A program made the translations under genes and the position numbers. The notes beneath the pieces were generated by a model that was given only the letters and a program-made list of their open reading frames with translations, was not told where the DNA came from and searched no databases. From Perspicuibacillus lycopersici (GTDB lineage: Bacteria > Bacillota > Bacilli > Bacillales > Caldibacillaceae), in NCBI RefSeq assembly GCF_025660475.1, contig NZ_JAOUSF010000002.1, positions 620,001-684,000 on the forward strand: 64,000 nt of DNA. Direction: 5' to 3'. Shown here piece by piece: positions 31,584 through 40,967 of the stretch (positions within the stretch are counted from its first letter, which is position 1; every line of letters starts with the position of its first letter).

Positions 31584-31818
31584 TTGGTTGCTCCTTTTCT
31601 TCTTGAAAGGTATGATTTGTATTTAATTATTATTCTACCATCTGACAGAAAACTGTTCATCTTTTTCCATGGCAAAATATTTTATCCATTCTTTCATTCC
31701 AATTCCTTTTTTATTATGTATGCGGTTATAATACTATTAGGTAATAGTCCCATGCTATTCCTCTATTAGGATACCATGAAAATGTGAGAATTTTCTAGTG
31801 AAAAGGAGAGGACAACAA

Positions 31819-32004
31819 ATGCCATATGTGACAGTAAAAATGTTAGAAGGAAGAACCGAGGATCAAAAGAGAGCATTAGTCGAAAAGGTAACCGAAGCAG
31901 TAGTGGAAACAACTGGTGCCTCTGTAGAAAAGGTTGTTGTATTTATTGAAGAAATGCCAAAAAATCATTATGCAGTTGCAGGAAAGCGATTAAGCGATGA
32001 ATAG
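31819..32004 (+). CDS. ywhB: 4-oxalocrotonate tautomerase family protein
   Basis: 61 residues; after removal of Met, Pro1 is the catalytic base (PYVTVKMLEGRTEDQKRALV). The size and the KVVVFIEEMPKNHYAVAG block are typical of YwhB-like 4-OT subunits, which assemble as hexamers. The natural substrate is uncertain. Start ATG with AAAGGAGAGG. It is divergent from ywhC and followed by a hairpin repeat element at 32026-32168 that could act as its terminator. Confidence 0.9.
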   Translation: MPYVTVKMLEGRTEDQKRALVEKVTEAVVETTGASVEKVVVFIEEMPKNHYAVAGKRLSDE

Positions 32005-32025
32005 TAGAAATTAATGGATGGATGG

Positions 32026-32168
32026 AAAAGAGGCTGGGACAAAAGTATTTTTATGTAAGAGAATCCGAACAAAGTTAAGTAGGTAAATTCGCTCCGGAAA
32101 TATACTTCGCTTTCCGAATGATTGTTCGTCTTACATTTAAATATCAATTGTTATGTCCCAGCCTCTTT
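32026..32168. repeat. Long-hairpin intergenic repeat with GAGGCTGGGAC termini
   Basis: The ends AAAGAGGCTGGGAC and GTCCCAGCCTCTTT are perfect inverted repeats. Further in, ATGTAAGA..CGAACA pairs with TGTTCG..TCTTACAT, and at the centre CGGAAA pairs with TTTCCG. The whole 143 bp can fold into one nested imperfect hairpin. Similar GGCTGGGACA hairpins recur in Firmicute intergenic regions, as far as I recall; transposition or a terminator/RNA role are both possible. Confidence 0.7.
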
Positions 32169-32273
32169 CATTTATTGCCATTCCGATCATTACTTCAATA
32201 TTACTTCAATAGAATGGACTTCTCACAGCTTGCTATTTTTCTTAGCGATTGTAACATTAGATTCGCATATAAA

Positions 32274-32795
32274 TTATTGAACTTGTAAACTAACTTTTTC
32301 CTTTAAGGAATCAATGTACGCAAATGCTTGGTCAATTTCTTCGCGTGTATATTTTTGCTTACTTTTCACTTGAGAAATTTTATCGTACACTTGCTCCTTT
32401 GGTAATGTATCAAAATATAATACGGTAGAAACAAGCTCCAAAAAACGAGAACTTTGCTCATTCATATCTGTTAAACATTCATTAAGCTTCGGATGATGAA
32501 CTTCTTCATCAAACATATGAATGAAATCCTCTCCATTTTCCGTTACCGTATAGCGATATTGGTAATAGCCACCCTTTTTTTCTTTTATTTCATTAATCAA
32601 ACCCATATTGACTAATTCCTCTAATTGAAGGGTAAGTTCTTCAGAATAGGGACCATAAAAGTGGAACTGAAATTTCTCTTGGAATGGAAATGCTAATTTT
32701 TTAGCAATATATATCATCTTTTGAAATTTTTTCCGCCCTATGATTTCACCTGAGGATTGGATGGCATGTAAAATTTTTGCATGTTCCAAAAGCAT
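32274..32795 (-). CDS. ywgA: YwgA family protein
   Basis: 173 residues, helix-rich, with KKFQKMIYIAKKLAFPFQEKFQFHFYGPYSEEL near the N-terminus and a coiled C-terminal part. The N-terminal pattern resembles winged-helix SocA/DUF4065-like proteins (inference from pattern only). No function is established to my knowledge. ATG with GGAGATGA. It lies 66 bp after ywfO on the same strand, as in B. subtilis. Confidence 0.8.
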   Translation of the reverse strand: MLLEHAKILHAIQSSGEIIGRKKFQKMIYIAKKLAFPFQEKFQFHFYGPYSEELTLQLEELVNMGLINEIKEKKGGYYQYRYTVTENGEDFIHMFDEEVHHPKLNECLTDMNEQSSRFLELVSTVLYFDTLPKEQVYDKISQVKSKQKYTREEIDQAFAYIDSLKEKVSLQVQ

Positions 32796-32861
32796 AAAAT
32801 GTCATCTCCTACTTTCAAACAATGAAATTATACCGACTTTTAACAGGAAGGTAAAGATACC

Positions 32862-34163
32862 TTATCTTATTCCCAGTAATTGGCGGATTTGTCGTTTAAT
32901 ATTTTTCTTTGATGTTTCATCGTATAATATATCCGCTGGAAAATATAACTTATGATCGGTTCTTCGTTTTCCACTAATTGCTTCTACTATTTCAGACTCT
33001 CTTGAAAGCTCACGGATTTCTCCATTAGGCATTAGTAATTGAATCGGAAGCCGTTCTTCTTCCTCTCCTGGTCGATAGAAATCATAGGGAAGATCAGAAG
33101 AAGAATCTAGTACTAAATAATATTCTGGATCAATACCAGCCTTTTTGAACAGTGCCGAAAGATCTATAAATTTTCTATACTCTTTCGCAGGATCAAACTC
33201 AACATACTTAAATAAATGGCGATCCATAAATCTTCTACATAGATCCCGCAATATAGGATCATCTTCCTCTTGCCATACTTGGAAATAATATAAAACAACC
33301 GCTTCATCTAAATTTAAATAGTCTTGCAGTGTCAATTCATTTTTAAACATAGAATAGAAATGACGAGGTTCATATTTAAATTGATAAAATTGTTCATATA
33401 ATTCTTTTGCACGGTGGAGAATTTTCGTTAAAACTACTTCGCCACTTCTTGTTACAGGGTGGAAATATACTTGCCAGTACATTTGATAACGACTCATAAT
33501 ATAGTCCTCTACTGCATGCATCCCACTCTTTTTAATCACCACTTGATCTTCTCGCGGACGCATAACACGAAGAATCCGTTCCATATCAAAGTGACCATAG
33601 CTGACCCCTGTAAAATAGGCATCTCGTAATAAATAATCCATCCGGTCAGCATCAATCTGACTCGATATAAGGCTAACTACTAGTTTTTCATCCGAAGTTT
33701 TCGCAATAACCTCTGCTACTTGCTTTGGAAAATTCGGATGTACAGCGGAAAGCACTTGATTGACTTCGGTATTTCCTAAAATTATTTGTTGGGAAAATTG
33801 CTCATGGTCTAGATGAAACACTTTTTCAAAAGAATGAGAAAATGGACCATGTCCTAAATCATGTAAGAGTGCCGCACAAAGTGATAATAAACGATTGGAT
33901 TCATTCCATTCACTCCGTCCAATAAATACATCGTCTACAATTCTTCGGACAATTTCATATACACCCAAGGAGTGATTCAAGCGGCTATGTTCTGCTCCGT
34001 GAAATGTTAGGAATGTCGTTCCTAGTTGCTTAATTCTTCTTAAGCGTTGGAATTCCTTCGTACCGATCAAATCCCAAATGACACGGTCACGAACATGTAC
34101 ATACCGATGAACAGGGTCTTTAAATACTTTTTCTTCTCTCAATTTTTCCGTTGCGTAAGCCAT
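32862..34163 (-). CDS. ywfO: HD-domain phosphohydrolase (YwfO)
   Basis: 433 residues with the HD metal site HSRLNHSLGVYEI (His64), LLHDLGHGPFSHSFE (His101, Asp102) and QIDADRMDYLLRDA. This arrangement is typical of the dNTPase/SAMHD1-like HD group; a related Enterococcus protein is a dNTP triphosphohydrolase, so nucleotide hydrolysis is plausible but unproven here. The C-terminal 150 residues form the family's own domain. ATG with AGGAAGAGGG. Confidence 0.88.
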   Translation of the reverse strand: MAYATEKLREEKVFKDPVHRYVHVRDRVIWDLIGTKEFQRLRRIKQLGTTFLTFHGAEHSRLNHSLGVYEIVRRIVDDVFIGRSEWNESNRLLSLCAALLHDLGHGPFSHSFEKVFHLDHEQFSQQIILGNTEVNQVLSAVHPNFPKQVAEVIAKTSDEKLVVSLISSQIDADRMDYLLRDAYFTGVSYGHFDMERILRVMRPREDQVVIKKSGMHAVEDYIMSRYQMYWQVYFHPVTRSGEVVLTKILHRAKELYEQFYQFKYEPRHFYSMFKNELTLQDYLNLDEAVVLYYFQVWQEEDDPILRDLCRRFMDRHLFKYVEFDPAKEYRKFIDLSALFKKAGIDPEYYLVLDSSSDLPYDFYRPGEEEERLPIQLLMPNGEIRELSRESEIVEAISGKRRTDHKLYFPADILYDETSKKNIKRQIRQLLGIR

Positions 34164-34379
34164 TCTTTACCCTCTTCCTACCTAGCATGTTTCCATTATA
34201 TCGATTTTCTTTACTAGTTTCACCAAAATTATGACAAAAAATTTCATATTTCGTTTATAACCGACATTTTCCAGTTCTTTCTTATTTAATAACTTTTACA
34301 AGATAGGTAGCGTTATATGTGAATATTTCGATATTTTATAAAAAAATTTAATAAAAACTATTATCCTTTTATCTCTTAT
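34164..34379. other. AT-rich gap between divergent ywfO and rsfA, nothing else seen
   Basis: Contains the ywfO promoter region by position. I see no convincing sigma-A elements, no structured RNA and no frame with a ribosome-binding site. Confidence 0.45.
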
Positions 34380-34410
34380 TGTATAAAACAAAGAAAAACT
34401 GTCCATGCTA
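34380..34410 (+). promoter_or_regulatory. sigma-G-like promoter of rsfA
   Basis: TGTATA (34380-34385), an 18-bp spacer and CATGCTA (34404-34410) match the sigma-G consensus TGHATR and CATHHTA except for one -10 base. It lies about 75 bp upstream of rsfA, whose B. subtilis homologue is forespore-expressed. Confidence 0.45.
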
Positions 34411-34485
34411 GTACTAAACCTAGATAGTACAAATACCTAATGAAACCTATTAGAAATTATTACTTTATGTTTGGGAGTTGAGATT

Positions 34486-35256
34486 ATGAAAGTACGTCAA
34501 GATGCGTGGACAGATGAAAATGATTTATTATTAGCGGAAACTGTACTGCGCCATGTTCGAGAAGGCAGTACACAATTAAATGCATTTGAAGAGGTTGGTG
34601 ACAAGCTTAATCGAACAAGTGCAGCTTGCGGTTTTCGTTGGAATGCAGTAGTTCGTCATCAATACGAAAAAGCATTACAGTTAGCAAAAAAACAAAGAAA
34701 ACAAAGACAGAGATTATTAGGGAAAGATCATGGCGGAAAGAAAAAGTTACTTTATCAACCACCAGTACCTTCAGTGGAGGATATTGAAGTAACAACAGAG
34801 TTTTCATCCGAAGTAATTGGGGATTTAATGAATGTTGGGGAAGTTTCACAAGCAAGTGCTGGAGAAGCTCCTGTACAAGTAACGAAACAAGAACAGACAA
34901 TGGTGACCAATCCGGTAATGAACCAATATTCCAATCAACATCAGGCTTTATCTTTAGACCAAGTCATTCATTTCTTACAAAACTTAAATCATTCCAATCT
35001 GCAAGCTAGTGTTTATAAAAGTGAGAATGAAAGATTAAAACGCGAAATTATCGACCTACGTAAACAGAAGGAAGAATTGGAAGAAAAAGTAGCAGAGCTA
35101 GAGAAAAATTCTATGACTATGCAAGAGGATTATGAAACATTAGTGAAAATTATGAACCGTGCAAGAAAACTAGTGTTGTTTGATGAAGAGGAGAAACCAG
35201 CACCAACTACGTTTAAAATGGATAGGAATGGAAACCTAGAAAAAGTAGCAGAATAG
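34486..35256 (+). CDS. rsfA: prespore-specific transcriptional regulator RsfA
   Basis: 256 residues. N-terminal Myb/SANT-like DNA-binding region ([41 protein letters not shown]), a Lys/Arg-rich linker, a polar middle and a C-terminal coiled coil (about 170-225: [19 protein letters not shown]). RsfA tunes part of the sigma-F regulon in the forespore of B. subtilis. Start at 34486 with GGGAGTTGAG upstream. Divergent from ywfO as in B. subtilis. Confidence 0.93.
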   Translation: MKVRQDAWTDENDLLLAETVLRHVREGSTQLNAFEEVGDKLNRTSAACGFRWNAVVRHQYEKALQLAKKQRKQRQRLLGKDHGGKKKLLYQPPVPSVEDIEVTTEFSSEVIGDLMNVGEVSQASAGEAPVQVTKQEQTMVTNPVMNQYSNQHQALSLDQVIHFLQNLNHSNLQASVYKSENERLKREIIDLRKQKEELEEKVAELEKNSMTMQEDYETLVKIMNRARKLVLFDEEEKPAPTTFKMDRNGNLEKVAE

Positions 35257-35397
35257 AATCTAGTGTTTCTAGCAAACCAATAGTTTTCATTAATTTGTCG
35301 GTATCTCAGATGCAATGAAATCCGTAAACAAACGATTTGTTACTAGCATTCCTACCATGCCATACAGATTGGCAACAACCAATTGATTTTATAATAC

Positions 35398-35433
35398 AAA
35401 AGCTTGCTCATGCGTTGTCATGGCAAGCTTTTT
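35398..35433. terminator. Bidirectional terminator between rsfA and lipL
   Basis: AAAAGCTTGC and GCAAGCTTTTT pair around a 15-nt loop between the convergent genes; inside, CATG and CATG can extend the stem. Confidence 0.85.
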
Positions 35434-35446
35434 ATATGAATTCCGA

Positions 35447-36286
35447 TTAAGGTAACCATTTTTCATTTCGTTCCAAAACTCGTGCATAATAATGCTGATA
35501 CATTTGTAGCTCCTCTGTAGTAAGCTCACTATTATAGAACTTTCCATTGCTTACTTTCTGTAAAACTTGTAAAAATCGCAGCATTGACTGTTGAATGGTT
35601 AGTTCTACTCCTGTTAGCTCTGACAAGGATGCCATCACTTCAGGTCGCACCTTTGGATACTCAAATTTTGTCGGTTCCTTTTGCAAGGCACGTTGATAAA
35701 ATTCTCGTATTATTTCTGCGCGCTTACTTCCGCTTCCTGATACACATAAATAGATTTGTACGGCAACACCTTTTTTCACTCGTCGTTGCGAAATTCCCGC
35801 AAATTTTTTCCCGTCGATGCTTAAGTCATAGCTTCCCGGACAATAGGAACCATGTATTTCACGAGCCTCTATTTTATTTGTTAAATCCGCAAACATCATT
35901 TGCACAAACTGATACATTGCTTCATATCCACGGTTAATATCGATACCCTTTTCATTTTCCGGAAAAATCAAGGTAATATTCAATACCCCTTCATCAACTA
36001 AAACAGCTAGTCCACCGGAAGTACGAACAATATAGTCATAGCCCTGTTGTCCTAGCCATTGTATGCCATCTTGTAAGTGCGGGAGGCGAACATCCTGAAT
36101 ACCTAGTATGACGGAATCATAATGTACCCATGTGCGGGCAACGGCAGGAGATTGTCCGGTTCCAATTGCTTCACATAGTGTATCGTCCATTGCAAAGGAT
36201 TGAATTGGATGAAACATCGGACCAAGACTCGATTGATCGATGATTCTCCACTCCTCTTGCTCAAGTAGGGAGAGCATTTCCTCCAT
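35447..36286 (-). CDS. lipL: octanoyl-[GcvH]:protein N-octanoyltransferase
   Basis: Moves octanoyl from the glycine cleavage H protein to E2 subunits during lipoate assembly. 279 residues of the LplA/LipB fold; nucleophile Cys149 in HGSYCPGSYDL, corresponding to Cys150 of B. subtilis LipL, plus RTSGGLAVLVDEG and KKFAGISQRRVKKG. This sequence and the ywfL-like position distinguish it from LipM. Start at 36286 with AAAGGAGA. Confidence 0.92.
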   Translation of the reverse strand: MEEMLSLLEQEEWRIIDQSSLGPMFHPIQSFAMDDTLCEAIGTGQSPAVARTWVHYDSVILGIQDVRLPHLQDGIQWLGQQGYDYIVRTSGGLAVLVDEGVLNITLIFPENEKGIDINRGYEAMYQFVQMMFADLTNKIEAREIHGSYCPGSYDLSIDGKKFAGISQRRVKKGVAVQIYLCVSGSGSKRAEIIREFYQRALQKEPTKFEYPKVRPEVMASLSELTGVELTIQQSMLRFLQVLQKVSNGKFYNSELTTEELQMYQHYYARVLERNEKWLP

Positions 36287-36467
36287 GCTGTAGTCTCCTT
36301 TAATCATTTTCTTTTAAACCTATTATATTATACTTCCATCATTTCTAAAAAAAACACGAAATAATAGGAAAAAGATATTCGTGCAGTATATTATATAAAC
36401 TACTAAGCAGTCTATTTCTACAGTTTATTTTTATATAAAGTGTTGCAATTTAGGTATATCCAGGAGA

Positions 36468-36675
36468 CTGAATACACTTCGTGCATCCATTCGGACGAGC
36501 GGCGAGGCTAGCTACAGCTCCCAGCAACTAGCAAGCTCACCAGCCCTCCATGCGATAAGTCAACATCGGTTCGTAAACTCACCCACCGTGTTTCCTTTAT
36601 CTCCTGCGGATTTGCCCCCGCCTGTACGTAGCTAAACAGTCGCCTTTGCTTTTCACTGAGTCTCTGTGTATTCAG
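36468..36675. repeat. Dispersed intergenic repeat, copy B (208 bp)
   Basis: Bounded by CTGAATACAC (36468-36477) and GTGTATTCAG (36666-36675), a perfect 10-bp terminal inverted repeat. The inside matches copy A (563-767) in opposite orientation at most positions and shares a core with copy C (43047-43230). Noncoding; lies between pta and lipL. MITE-like organisation, but no target-site duplication could be established. Confidence 0.8.
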
Positions 36676-36744
36676 TATGCTCAGTAGTTCATTTAATATT
36701 TCTAATCTTATGTAATAACAACAATCCTTTAAAATTCAACCTAG

Positions 36745-36778
36745 AAAAAGGTTGGCCCTCAAAGCGAGAGCCAACCAA
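36745..36778 (-). terminator. Terminator of pta
   Basis: GGTTGGC and GCCAACC pair with internal CTC/GAG extension, followed by TTTTTC on the minus strand, about 70 bp after the pta stop. Confidence 0.85.
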
Positions 36779-36845
36779 TGTTTCGATATCCCTATCTCAT
36801 GAACTAACAACAACCCTTTAGAAACCTGCCTAATCGTTTTTACGA

Positions 36846-37817
36846 TTAAGCCAAGCTTTGTGCTGCTGTAATTAATGCTAATTTATATACATCTTCTTCA
36901 TCACAGCCACGGGATAAATCGTTCACAGGGGCATTTAAGCCTTGCAAAATCGGACCAACTGCTTCAAAGTTTCCTAAACGTTGTGCAATTTTGTATCCAA
37001 TATTTCCTGCTTCTAGGCTAGGGAAAATAAATACATTTGCATCACCTTTAATAACGGAATCTGGAGCTTTTTTCTCTGCAACTGATGGTACGAAAGAAGC
37101 ATCAAATTGGAATTCTCCATCAATTACTAGATCGCTATTTAATTCCTTCGCAAGCTTTACAGCCTCTGCTACTTTTTCCGTTTCAGGTGATTTGGCAGAA
37201 CCTTTAGTAGAGAAGCTTAACATTGCAATACGTGGGTCAATATCAAACATTTTTGCAGTTTTTTCACTTTCTACTGCAATCTCCGCTAAGTCTTGTGCAT
37301 CTAGTGTAATATTGATTGCACAGTCAGCAAATACATATCTTTCTTCTCCACGAACCATAATGAATGCACCGGAAGTTTTCTTCACGCCTTGTTTTGTTTT
37401 AATAATTTGTAATGCAGGTCTAACCGTATCAGCTGTAGAATGTGCTGCACCACTAACAAGACCATCTGCTTTATGTAAATAAACAAGCATTGTACCGAAG
37501 TAGTTTACGTCTTTTAATAATTGACGTGCTTGTTCTTCTGTAGCTTTTCCTTTACGACGTTCGACAAATTTTTCAACAAGTACATCGAATTCTGCATAAT
37601 CTTCTGGATCAAGAATTTCAATTCCGTCTAAAGATACGCCTACTTCTTGCCCTTTTTGTTGAACTTCATTTACGTTACCGATTAGGATTGGTTTTACCAC
37701 TTGCTCTGAAGCTAATCTAGATGCAGCTTTTACGATTCGCTCATCTGTACCTTCAGGAAAAACAATGCTTAAACCTTTTCCTGTAACTTTCTCTTTTACA
37801 GCAGAAAATAAATCCAT
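36846..37817 (-). CDS. pta: phosphate acetyltransferase
   Basis: Converts acetyl-CoA and phosphate to acetyl phosphate in overflow metabolism. 323 residues with GLSIVFPEGTDERIVKAA, YFGTMLVYLHKADGLVSGAAHSTADTVRPALQIIKT, SFSTKGSAKSPE and FIFPSLEAGNIGYKIAQRLG, the signatures of the stand-alone Pta. Start at 37817 with AAGGAGGATAT. A possible cre site lies about 75 bp upstream (37890-37903); CcpA activates pta in B. subtilis. Confidence 0.96.
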   Translation of the reverse strand: MDLFSAVKEKVTGKGLSIVFPEGTDERIVKAASRLASEQVVKPILIGNVNEVQQKGQEVGVSLDGIEILDPEDYAEFDVLVEKFVERRKGKATEEQARQLLKDVNYFGTMLVYLHKADGLVSGAAHSTADTVRPALQIIKTKQGVKKTSGAFIMVRGEERYVFADCAINITLDAQDLAEIAVESEKTAKMFDIDPRIAMLSFSTKGSAKSPETEKVAEAVKLAKELNSDLVIDGEFQFDASFVPSVAEKKAPDSVIKGDANVFIFPSLEAGNIGYKIAQRLGNFEAVGPILQGLNAPVNDLSRGCDEEDVYKLALITAAQSLA

Positions 37818-37889
37818 TTTTATATCCTCCTTAACTTCATTCCCTATTAGCATACTATTTGTGAAAAAAAATGCAAGGTCTCAACATTT

Positions 37890-37903
37890 TGTTACCGTTT
37901 TCT
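37890..37903. promoter_or_regulatory. Possible CcpA cre site upstream of pta
   Basis: TGTTACCGTTTTCT matches the cre pattern TGWNANCGNTNNCW at 12-13 of 14 positions, about 75 bp before the pta start. The position would suit activation, as known for B. subtilis pta. One site found by eye, so a chance match is possible. Confidence 0.4.
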
Positions 37904-38071
37904 CTGAAAGATTATTTTTTTTCAGGATTAGACAGTTTATTTTTCGTCTTCTTTATAAAAACTATCCATAGAATTCACCAAATTGTAAGAATCTGCTTTG
38001 AGGAAATTTGCTCATCGATTATGTTATAGTAATGGTATGAAAAGTTATTGAATTTAAGGAGTGGAATATAA

Positions 38072-38824
38072 ATGAGTGAAGCTGTACAAACATTAGATGG
38101 TTGGTATTGTTTGCATGATTTCCGTACAATCGACTGGTCATCCTGGAAAATGTTATCGGAAAATGAAAGACAAGCTGCTATCGAAGAATTTGAAGCAATT
38201 TTAAATAAATGGGCATTTGTTGAAGAAGAGCAAAAAGGTAGTCATGCCTTCTATTCTATCGTTGGTCAAAAGGCTGACTTAATGGTAATGGTTTTACGCC
38301 CTACAATGGATGAGCTATCAGAAGTAGAAACTGAATTAAATAAAACAACATTCGCAGAGTATCTTATTCCTAGTTATTCCTATGTGTCTGTTGTCGAATT
38401 AAGTAGCTATTTAGCAAAAGGCGATGGCAGTGATCCATACGAAAATCCGTATGTACGTGCAAGATTATATCCAACACTTCCGAAAACTCCATATGTTTGT
38501 TTCTATCCTATGGACAAGCGCCGTTCAGGTAATGACAATTGGTATATGCTACCAATGGAAGAACGTCGCGATTTAATGAAGAGCCACGGATTAATTGGTC
38601 GTTCTTATGCAGGAAAGGTAAAACAAATCATTACCGGATCTGTTGGTTTTGATGATTATGAGTGGGGTGTTACATTGTTCGCAGATGATGTCCTACAATT
38701 TAAGAAATTAGTGTATGAAATGCGTTTTGATGAAGTTAGTGCCCGATATGGCGAATTCGGATCATTTTTTGTAGGAAATCTATTAGATAATGAACGGTTA
38801 GAAAAATTGTTGCATGTAAAATAA
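38072..38824 (+). CDS. hemQ: coproheme decarboxylase HemQ
   Basis: Last step of the coproporphyrin-dependent heme pathway of Gram-positives: oxidative decarboxylation of coproheme III to heme b. 250 residues of the chlorite dismutase fold; proximal His172 (MKSHGLIGR) and catalytic Tyr145 (CFYPMDKRR) are at the positions described for Firmicute HemQ. ATG with AAGGAGTGG. Divergent from pta as in B. subtilis (ywfI). Confidence 0.95.
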   Translation: MSEAVQTLDGWYCLHDFRTIDWSSWKMLSENERQAAIEEFEAILNKWAFVEEEQKGSHAFYSIVGQKADLMVMVLRPTMDELSEVETELNKTTFAEYLIPSYSYVSVVELSSYLAKGDGSDPYENPYVRARLYPTLPKTPYVCFYPMDKRRSGNDNWYMLPMEERRDLMKSHGLIGRSYAGKVKQIITGSVGFDDYEWGVTLFADDVLQFKKLVYEMRFDEVSARYGEFGSFFVGNLLDNERLEKLLHVK

Positions 38825-38830
38825 GTGTAC

Positions 38831-38878
38831 TTACGTGAAAAAGGCTAATTCTTATAGGAATTAGCCTTTTTCACGTAA
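38831..38878 (+). terminator. Terminator of hemQ
   Basis: A 21-bp perfect stem, TTACGTGAAAAAGGC... with its complement ...GCCTTTTTCACGTAA, around TTATA, starting seven bases after the stop codon. Confidence 0.93.
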
Positions 38879-39064
38879 TTTTCTTCTTTTTCTACCTCTC
38901 CGTTAATTCCCCTTGCTTTTTTGGCATATCAGAACAGGATATACATATATATAAAATGACATAAGCCTAAATTTACAATGCCTAGTAAAAATGCTGAACC
39001 TTGCCCAACCCTTCAACATACATTAAGGATTAGAGTCTAACCTTTTTGGAATGGGGGGGAAAGT

Positions 39065-39487
39065 GTGGCGGTTATTGCATTTAACGAGGCTGACGTTAAC
39101 CTACTTGCTAGGTTAATCCGAGCAGAAGCTGAAGGAGAAGGCGATCTCGGAATGCTCATGGTTGGAAATGTGGGGGTGAATCGAGTTCGAGGCAAATGCT
39201 TAGACTTTAAAGATGTCACCAATATTAGACAAATGGTTTTTCAAAGCCCAGGTGGATTTGAAGCAACTCAAAAAGGCTACTTTTACCAGGGTGCACGGGA
39301 AAACGAAAGAAGATTAGCCAGACGTGTACTTAGAGGAGAAAGATTCCATCCAGCTACTAATTCCTTATGGTTTTTTGAACCGAGCGGCAATTGTCCTGCT
39401 CAATGGTACAATCAGTGGAATGTTGGACGTTATAAATCACACTGCTTCTATGCACCATCACAGTCTGATTGCCCTACTGTATTTTAA
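39065..39487 (+). CDS. cwlJ: spore cortex-lytic hydrolase CwlJ
   Basis: Degrades cortex peptidoglycan during germination, especially in the Ca-dipicolinate response. 140 residues covering the SleB/CwlJ hydrolase domain: LLARLIRAEAEGEGDLGMLMVGNVGVNRV with the catalytic Glu, and TNSLWFFEPSGNCPAQWYNQWNVGRYKSHCFYAP. No signal peptide, as usual for this coat-located enzyme. GTG start after GGGGGG. A sigma-E-like -10, CATACATT, lies at 39017-39024; the -35 is not convincing. It precedes gerQ, needed for CwlJ placement in B. subtilis. Confidence 0.93.
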   Translation: MAVIAFNEADVNLLARLIRAEAEGEGDLGMLMVGNVGVNRVRGKCLDFKDVTNIRQMVFQSPGGFEATQKGYFYQGARENERRLARRVLRGERFHPATNSLWFFEPSGNCPAQWYNQWNVGRYKSHCFYAPSQSDCPTVF

Positions 39488-39643
39488 TAGTTGTGGCGGA
39501 AAATGGTAGTGGGTGCTTGTTAATTAAAATGTTGGGATGAAATTTTGCGTTTTTTATGTTTGGAAGTTCTTTTAAAAAACATAGAGAAATATTTTATTGA
39601 GAGTGAAGAACCTACATCTAGAAAAAATGGGGAGGATTTATTC

Positions 39644-40153
39644 ATGAGTACAAATAATGGAAACCAATTTACAGGTTACTACCGCCAAAGTGGGTATCCT
39701 TATCAATCCGCAACGAATCAAGTACCAGCGTATATGCAGCCTGCTGTACAAGGGAATGGATTTGCGCAAACTGCACAAGGTGGCTTTGCACAAATGTATC
39801 CGCAAATGCCTTCTGGGATGACAGTACAAACACCTGGAGCAGGAACATCTGGTCCACAAGTTCCCGGCATGTTACCAGTGGAACAATCCTATATTGAAAA
39901 TATTTTACGACTAAATAAAGGAAAGCTTGCAACGGTCTATATGGCATTTGAAGGCAGCAACGAATGGAATTCTAAAGTTTTCCGCGGTGTTGTGGAAGCA
40001 GCTGGTCGTGACCATTTGATTTTAAGTGATCCAGAAACAGGATATCGCTACTTATTACCAATGGTATACTTCAACTATGCTGTTTTCGAGGAAGAACTAG
40101 AGTATGATTATCCGTTTGGAGTCCCTCAAGCAACAACATATGCACCACGCTAA
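39644..40153 (+). CDS. gerQ: spore coat protein GerQ
   Basis: 169 residues. The N-terminal half is Tyr/Gln/Gly/Pro-rich low complexity (YYRQSGYPYQSATNQVPAYMQ), and the C-terminal half is the conserved GerQ domain (VEQSYIENILRLNKGKLATVYMAFEGSNEWNSKVFRGVVEAAGRDHLILSD). GerQ is crosslinked by transglutaminase in the coat and is required to keep CwlJ there. Start at 39644 with GGGGAGGA; an upstream in-frame ATG at 39545 would add a non-family extension. Confidence 0.93.
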   Translation: MSTNNGNQFTGYYRQSGYPYQSATNQVPAYMQPAVQGNGFAQTAQGGFAQMYPQMPSGMTVQTPGAGTSGPQVPGMLPVEQSYIENILRLNKGKLATVYMAFEGSNEWNSKVFRGVVEAAGRDHLILSDPETGYRYLLPMVYFNYAVFEEELEYDYPFGVPQATTYAPR

Positions 40154-40194
40154 TCACACGAAAGCAAGCTCAAACTTTAATTAAGAAAATAAAG

Positions 40195-40235
40195 AAACCT
40201 CGTCCAATTGTTTTGATTGACGGACGAGGTTTTTC
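40195..40235. terminator. Bidirectional terminator between gerQ and the DUF423 gene
   Basis: AAACCTCGTCC and GGACGAGGTTTTT form an 11-bp stem around a 16-nt loop that itself has CAATTG symmetry. Confidence 0.87.
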
Positions 40236-40237
40236 CT

Positions 40238-40609
40238 TTAAAAAAGTTTCACTGATCCAATCATTAACAGTAGCCATGCCACCAAGAAGCAAACGCCCCC
40301 TATTGGTGTAATTGCCCCTAGTACTTTAATACCAGTTGTACTTAGAACGAATAAACTTCCGGAAAATAGAATGACACCGACAAACATTAACCATCCGGAC
40401 CAATTAAGTAACGAACTCCCTGGAAATTTATTCATTAATATACCGATGACTAATAATGCGCCGGCATGAAGCATTTGATAGGTAACACCTGTTTGCCATG
40501 TTTCTATATATTTAGCATCGATTCTTCCTTCTAAAATATGTGCACCAAATGCACCAAAAGCAACAGATAAAAATCCATACAAGGCACCTAAAAATAAGAA
40601 AATATTCAT
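40238..40609 (-). CDS. ywdK: DUF423 membrane protein (YwdK)
   Basis: 123 residues with four hydrophobic segments (about 1-20, 44-60, 70-88, 95-118) and the family block LSVAFGAFGAHILEGRIDAKYIETWQTGVTYQMLHAGAL. The function of DUF423 proteins is not established. ATG with GGAGAGGA. Same strand as, and 60 bp after, ywdI. Confidence 0.87.
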   Translation of the reverse strand: MNIFLFLGALYGFLSVAFGAFGAHILEGRIDAKYIETWQTGVTYQMLHAGALLVIGILMNKFPGSSLLNWSGWLMFVGVILFSGSLFVLSTTGIKVLGAITPIGGVCFLVAWLLLMIGSVKLF

Positions 40610-40670
40610 TTAATCCTCTCCATCTCCATGTTTTATCACGCACTTCCTTCATTAAAGTGCTTTCTATCTA

Positions 40671-40967
40671 TTAAAAATCAAATAATGAATCGCCATTTGC
40701 GCCATCTTCCATCACAATTTTCTTTTCTGACAATGTTGTGGTTGACGGAATGACGGTCGTTGACTGTATAGGCATTTGTGGTTGGAACTTTTGAATCGGA
40801 ATTTCCTTATGTATGCTCGCGGAGCTATTCGTTTCCTCTAATAGAACTTCACACAATGTTTTTATCGATTGAACCTGTTCTCGAATTCTAGCAGCTGAAT
40901 CGGACACCTTCGCCTCGTTAAGCTTTTCTTCCATTTTTTTTAATATTGCTTCGTACGATATTTGCAT
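40671..40967 (-). CDS. ywdI: YwdI family protein (DUF5327)
   Basis: 98 residues; N-terminal amphipathic coiled-coil helices (MQISYEAILKKMEEKLNEAKV, ARIREQVQSIKTLCEVLLEE), then a Pro/Thr/Ser-rich linker and acidic end GDSLFDF. Matches YwdI by layout and position next to ywdK. Function unknown. Start at 40967 with AAAAGGTG. Confidence 0.75.
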   Translation of the reverse strand: MQISYEAILKKMEEKLNEAKVSDSAARIREQVQSIKTLCEVLLEETNSSASIHKEIPIQKFQPQMPIQSTTVIPSTTTLSEKKIVMEDGANGDSLFDF

